From contig NC_134842.1 in assembly GCF_965363235.1 (NCBI RefSeq), positions 8,397,112 through 8,461,111 of the forward strand: a stretch of 64,000 nt of DNA, written 5' to 3'. Source of the DNA: Mytilus galloprovincialis (Eukaryota > Mollusca > Bivalvia > Mytilida > Mytilidae). The position numbers and the translations under genes are program-made. Under the pieces are notes generated by a model. The model did no database searches, was not told the DNA's origin, and saw only the letters and a program-made list of their open reading frames with translations. Below are positions 60,301 to 64,000 of the stretch, in pieces (position 1 is the first letter of the stretch; each line of letters starts with the position of its first letter).

Positions 60301-62133
60301 CTCAGACACTGGTGACGTTTTACAAAGTCTGAGTAGGAGCTGCAAGCTCTTGAAAACCGAATAAGTTTGAAAGTATATCCCATATGCAGATGAAGTTGGT
60401 ATATTACTACTAAAGTTGGGGCAATTGATCATTTCAAATTCAATATCGTCACGTTTGTCAGATTCTGGTACAGAGATGACTGTTTATGTCAATTTCGAGG
60501 TATAGGTCTAAAAATGAGGCGGAGGAAAGGTATATTGCAGTCCTATTGTTTTCTATTAACAAAAGTAATTACGCTGTCAACATTACTCTTTAAAGATTGA
60601 TCTGTTTACTTACAGTGGCAGTTAGTTCAGAGAAATTTGATATAACACTGATGATTTGCCTTTTAAGACATCTTGCTAAAATCACTATTCAAGATGGTTT
60701 CCCATCTAGCAGTGATAAAAGTGTAGCGGCAGATTTGTCCCGAATAAAGGGGTACAGAAACAAAGTTATGCATTGTGATGAAGGAACCCTAACAAATCAA
60801 GAGTTTAATCAGTATTGGGACGAAATTAGTCAGGTAAGTATCTAACATTGAATTGTTAGATGGTTACTCAACATCCAGCGACAATTCAATATGCATATTC
60901 AGGACGAAAACATTTTAATCAAATGTAGTTATTTATCCTGATTTGTACAAGACCGATACTCTGAGTCGAATATTGAACGCAAAAGCTAACAAGGGAACAG
61001 TCTGTAGAAAGATATGTCACCTTATCCGGACATATTATTACCTCAGAGTCAATCAGTCTTTGCTCTTACTCTTTTATGCGCGTGTTTGGCGGAAACTAAG
61101 AAATAACAATAATATAGTCTTTGATTAAACAAGGCCGAGGTTTGAGACAACGAACTCTCCTACTCATGGTGAACACGCTATCACAAAACTACCGAGGCTG
61201 TTTAAATGTCTAGCAATGATATAGTCTCAAAAGTCTGTCATAAATAGTATTTTTATAAATGTATCAGGGAACTAAGATATATGATTAAAACTTTTACAAT
61301 GGACAGATAATTCAACAGTATACATAATGAACACTGTTTGGAAAAGTCAACATTTTTAAAATATCTTTCTAGATTATGTCTGAAACTTTTAAAAATGCAT
61401 TTATTTTATCATTTGTTTGTTTTCATTTTCATTTTACACAATAAAGTTTCCAATATACAAATAATTGTTTTGTACCTTACTTTGTAATGTTTTTCACTGA
61501 AAACGTACCATTGAAGAGTATTTTCCGGAATTTGCCGAGTATAGCCGGAATGCCATGTGATACATGTAACGTTACGGAAAGGCATGTGATAATAATCGAA
61601 GCATGTGATCAATTTTTCATATCAGCCCGCTTAACACCATTTCGGAAAAATATGGGATTCACGTTAATTTAATGCTATTATCATACTGTAAAAAATATAT
61701 GTTATTTTCTCTAAGTATATGATAAGAGCTTATATTTCCAATCATGGATTCGTTGAACATTTATGAAAACTTTGTAGAACGATTAAAATACATAGTACCT
61801 AAGGTAAATCCAAATGCGAACTAAGAATCACTAAACAACAAGAACAAGTACATCAACAATAAAATGAATAACCATAAGAAAATTATAACAAATTTCTTAT
61901 ATAAAATGCATGAACTATTTTCTTTATTGTTGAAACATAAATCATTGTGTGCGAAAAGATATTCCTAACCTGAGTTTCTGTCACTATCCACTAGGCTGTT
62001 GTTAGACTTGGAGGTTCAAAATATCAGCAGCAATGTGACGATTTAAAAAAGAAAGAAATGGATATAAAAGATAAAGTTTACCTAGATGAACTAAAACATA
62101 TCAGTAGACCAATGATACCAAAAGCCGTAGCAG
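54100..62133 (+). CDS. HEPN (DZIP3-type) gene, copy B, 5' part
   Basis: Three exons: 54,100-54,327; 60,616-60,833; 61,995-62,133. Phases are identical to copy A. No stops or frameshifts are seen. The HEPN motif is RNKVMH (R-x4-H kept). By eye the protein is about 65-75% identical to copy A, with many non-conservative changes. No NTPase or ankyrin exon is found between 62,134 and 64,000, whereas in copy A it starts 860 bp after exon 3. It may lie beyond the window or be lost. Intron 1 has grown to 6.3 kb by insertion of a LINE fragment and TIR elements. Confidence 0.8.
56158..56852 (-). mobile_element. LINE-type retrotransposon, 3' end of ORF and 3' UTR, decayed
   Basis: On the minus strand the reading gives the C-terminal tail typical of invertebrate LINE reverse-transcriptase proteins. 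It shows YRMYKSEFGFEDYLTTLP, then RLERICDLCN and GDEFHYIYDC (the CxxC...H...C zinc-knuckle-like end), finishing at 56,297. An in-frame TAA interrupts it at about 56,578-56,580. The 3' UTR ends with a GCCTCGTGTGAGGC hairpin and TTTCAATAAAATG-type repeats near 56,160-56,210. The 5' side is cut by the TIR element starting at 56,854. The domain calls are from memory of the family. Confidence 0.72.
56854..57302. mobile_element. TIR element, copy 1 (~450 bp)
   Basis: Starts GGGGTAAATTCAGTAAA and ends TTTACTGAATTTACCCC, perfect 17 bp inverted termini, flanked by TATA on both sides. It has no transposase gene. The TA or TATA target fits a Tc1/mariner-type MITE. It abuts the LINE fragment. Confidence 0.75.
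57303..58550. other. Sequence between two TIR elements
   Basis: About 1.25 kb, AT-rich. No open frame, motif or copy A counterpart was recognised. Confidence 0.5.
58551..59002. mobile_element. TIR element, copy 2 (~450 bp)
   Basis: Direct-orientation near-duplicate of 56,854-57,302 with the same termini and TATA flanks. Differences are a few single bases and A/T-run lengths, so both insertions, or their common duplication, are recent. Confidence 0.75.
59044..59320 (-). mobile_element. Second LINE fragment, C-terminal end, frameshifted
   Basis: Minus-strand translation gives KRWRWIGHV followed by a stop. In another frame it gives RKRGRPKETWRRTIESEM, then KDLGKTWKEIEKKTKDKQMW and LCADRHEEDE with a stop at about 59,053. 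WRWIGHV, then RGRPKETWRR, and an LC.....E end is the usual C-terminus of a different LINE group from the one at 56,158. At least one frameshift and one stop are present. Confidence 0.75.
59586..59770 (+). repeat. Interspersed repeat family 3, long copy
   Basis: AACGAACTCCGATGAAAATTC, AAAGTCCCTAATCAAATGG, AACAACTGTCATATTCCTGA and AAACCTCTCACTTGTATGAC. Confidence 0.7.
60616..60833 (+). CDS. HEPN exon 2 with RNKVMH motif, copy B
   Basis: Acceptor CTTACAG|TGGCAG, donor AGTCAG|GTAAGT, 218 nt as in copy A. It reads SSEKFDITLMICLLRHLAK and SVAADLSRIKGYRNKVMH. The block SVAADLSRIK is unchanged from copy A, while the flanks differ at many residues. Confidence 0.9.
60834..61994. other. Intron 2 of HEPN copy B
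   Basis: 1,161 bp, AT-rich. It lacks the 27 bp array found in copy A intron 2. No other feature seen. Confidence 0.75.
61995..62133 (+). CDS. HEPN gene exon 3 (linker), copy B
   Basis: 139 nt. Acceptor CCACTAG|GCTGTT, donor GTAGCAG|GTATAA. It reads AVVRLGGSKYQQQCDDLKKK and ends in PKAVAG. Same phase and length as copy A exon 3. Confidence 0.85.
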
Positions 62134-62317
62134 GTATAAGTAGATTTGATTAACTTAACGAATTCTGTGTTTATAGAATTTGCATTAAAAGTAATAATTG
62201 TAGAAAATCAAATTGCGTTCATTTCAGATTGGTTTATTGAATTTTTTACCACTCATTGAATACGAATCAAAAATATTCATAATTAATAATAGTAATGGGG
62301 ATGAATACATACTTGAC

Positions 62318-62940
62318 CAACCAAAATTGTTGCAAATTTTCGTGGGGATTTAATTTCGTTTATTTCGTGGATACGAATTATCCACGAAATTAAAACCCCA
62401 ACGAAAATTTAACTGTAGATTTACATTATTTTATGATCTGTCTTAATCTTATTGACATTATATAATTGATGAACATAAATGCAGACAATGAAATAAATAG
62501 GTTAATTGATTAGACATCGATATTCAAAGGTTTTATTTAAGTCAGATGATAATCCTAATCCTTTGTTTGTATAGTAATTAATAATCACCAAGAACTGTCA
62601 ATCAATGTCATTTAACAGTCTAATGCGTCTGTAATGCCATCAAGTTGTAATACATAATCATTGTCCTTGGAGAAAACATCAAAGGTGTGTAACAGCCAAT
62701 TAGCATGTGCAGGTTACAACACTTGATTAGTGCTCACTGTTACTATGAATTGCAATTATTGATTTTTCCCAACGGCAAAAGTTCACATCAGTTTTATTGA
62801 GTATTGTCAATTATAAAGTGACATTTGTATAATTTTTTTCTAAACTTAAAAACCACGAAAATTAATCCCCACAAACTTACTTTTGGATACAAAACCACGA
62901 AATTTTAACCCCACGAAAATTAATGTTTATACAGTAAACT
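62318..62940. mobile_element. Inverted-repeat element with CCACGAAATT motifs
   Basis: 62,345-62,405 is a hairpin (TTCGTGGGGATTTAATTTCG, then TTTCGTGGATACG against CGAATTATCCACGAAATTAA and CCCCAACGAAA). 62,850-62,930 repeats the motif set twice (CCACGAAAATTAATCCCCAC and CCACGAAATTTTAACCCCAC). The two blocks are ~450 bp apart in opposing sense and could be the ends of one element. No coding capacity. Confidence 0.5.
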
Positions 62941-63187
62941 CATCATAGATACCAGGACTAAAGACACAAATACATTTTGTTATTTGTATTCAAACATTAT
63001 GCGGTTATATATTTTAGTCACATTAGTATCTAAATAACATAAGCAAGTCATCACAAAACACTCCACAGGTGCATTGCGGATGATTCCCTTCACGTTTCTT
63101 ATTTAATAAGACGATAAGAAAATTGCTAAATCGCTTTAAACTTTTATGTAATATCATAGATTTTCTTGACGGCTCACCATGATACAA

Positions 63188-63404
63188 AAAGAGGGACGAA
63201 AGATACCAAAGGGACAGTCAAACTCATAAATCTAAAACAAACTGACAACGCCATGGCTAAAATGAAAAAGACAAACAGAAAAACAATAGTATACATGACA
63301 CAACATAGAAAACTAAAGAATAAACAACACGAACCCCACCAAAAACTAGGGGTGATCTCAGGTGCTCCGGAAGGGTAAGCAGATCCTGCTCCACATGCGG
63401 CACC
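63188..63404 (+). repeat. Interspersed repeat family 2
   Basis: GGGACGAAAGATACCAAAGG to CCTGCTCCACATGCGGCA. Small open frames on both strands inside it are also present in other family copies and do not indicate a gene. Confidence 0.75.
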
Positions 63405-63465
63405 ATGATACAATATAGTATTGAATTGTTCATCCTTAGTTTTTCGTTTAAAATATACGACAGAA

Positions 63466-63600
63466 TTGAGAATGGAAAAGGGGGATATGTCAGAGAGACA
63501 ACAACCCATCTAAAGAGCAAAAACAACCCATGACCATAAATGGGTCTTCAACCAGACGAATAAAATTTCACAACCGGAGGCGGGCGTCAGTTGCATTGGT
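63466..63600 (-). repeat. Interspersed repeat family 4, reverse copy
   Basis: GAATTGAGAATGGAAAAGGG, AGAGAGACAACAACCCATCT and AAATGGGTCTTCAACCAGAC: the fullest copy of the family in the window. Confidence 0.7.
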
Positions 63601-64000
63601 GCCTCAACAATAAGTGACAGTTGTACAGAGCCCATAAGTTTGAGAAGCTAAATATAGAAAAAAATAGAATAAATATAAAACCAAAAGACTGCAAATGACA
63701 TCCTTGTTTATGTGTGTCCTTATAAGTTTTAGAACGATTACATAATGTGTGTACCAGAAATGTAAAGAAAACGAAAGCAATTAGTTTGATTGTTAATTGA
63801 ATGTTTAACAAACGTTATCTTATAATCAATTATCAAGATTATAAGTAACAGATGTATAAACCAAACACAAGAACACTAAGAACAGAGAAATGCATACATA
63901 AATATTATGACAGTACACTACAAGATTCTTCTTCTTGCGTGATTTGAAATATTATTTTCCTTTCATCTACTTTACGGACGAATGCAATGACCTGTTTTAG

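Larger units (their letters stand above)
54328..60615. other. Intron 1 of HEPN copy B, expanded by insertions
   Basis: 6,288 bp against 387 bp in copy A. It contains a partial family 5 repeat (55,165-55,230), a LINE 3' end (56,158-56,852), two ~450 bp TIR elements (56,854-57,302 and 58,551-59,002), a second LINE 3' fragment (59,044-59,320) and a family 3 copy (59,586-59,770). The rest is AT-rich with no gene. Confidence 0.75.
62134..64000. other. Sequence downstream of HEPN copy B exon 3
   Basis: No NTPase or ankyrin coding sequence. It holds inverted-repeat DNA at 62,318-62,940, the family 1 start motif at 62,938, family 2 at 63,188-63,404 and family 4 (reverse) at 63,466-63,600. Confidence 0.65.

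Noticed and set aside
63166..63526. Overlapping open frames on both strands
   Set aside because: They fall inside copies of repeat families 2 and 4, and similar frames occur in other copies of those repeats.

Overview
The window reads as nuclear DNA of a marine bivalve, most likely a mussel (Mytilus-like). It is AT-rich, its genes are split by spliceosomal introns with clean GT-AG borders, and most of it is non-coding. It holds several short interspersed repeats that I recognise, from memory, as typical of mussel DNA. Very little of it codes for protein.

Two genes are recognisable, and both exist in two copies because the window spans a head-to-tail segmental duplication with a period of about 35 kb. 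Copy A begins at or before base 1. Copy B begins at about 35,048 and runs off the right edge. The copies align in the same order but are broken by copy-specific insertions, deletions and repeat expansions. By eye the left part of each unit (1-9,838 against 35,048-45,743, and 13,450-14,500 against 45,745-47,800) is nearly identical. The right part (15,050-21,115 against 47,930-54,330) is clearly more diverged.

Gene 1, minus strand, encodes a hybrid cluster protein (HCP, hydroxylamine reductase family). Six exons of copy B run from 37,189 down to the stop codon at 30,086 and carry nearly all known hybrid-cluster ligands. Copy A shows three exons (3,135 down to 894) and continues off the left edge. 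Both copies look damaged. Copy A has an in-frame TAA at 3,054-3,056. Copy B has an in-frame TAA at 36,427-36,429 and has lost most of the preceding exon.

Gene 2, plus strand, is a HEPN (DZIP3-type) plus P-loop NTPase plus ankyrin-repeat gene. Copy A has four exons (20,884-26,715): two encode a HEPN domain with an RNKVVH motif, one is a linker, and the large last exon carries Walker A, Walker B and about eleven ankyrin repeats. A frameshift at about 24,505-24,535 separates the NTPase from the ankyrin part. Copy B shows three exons (54,100-62,133). Any last exon would lie beyond 64,000. This architecture resembles intracellular sensor or immune-type STAND proteins; that role is inferred, not shown.

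The remaining sequence is introns and intergenic DNA. It contains six interspersed repeat families, two decayed LINE 3' ends, a pair of ~450 bp TIR elements, several fold-back elements, a tRNA-like SINE head and four tandem arrays (27, 49, ~120 and ~169 bp units). Three of those arrays (27, 49 and ~120 bp) are clearly present or expanded in only one of the two units, which makes the window a good record of how a tandem duplication diverges.
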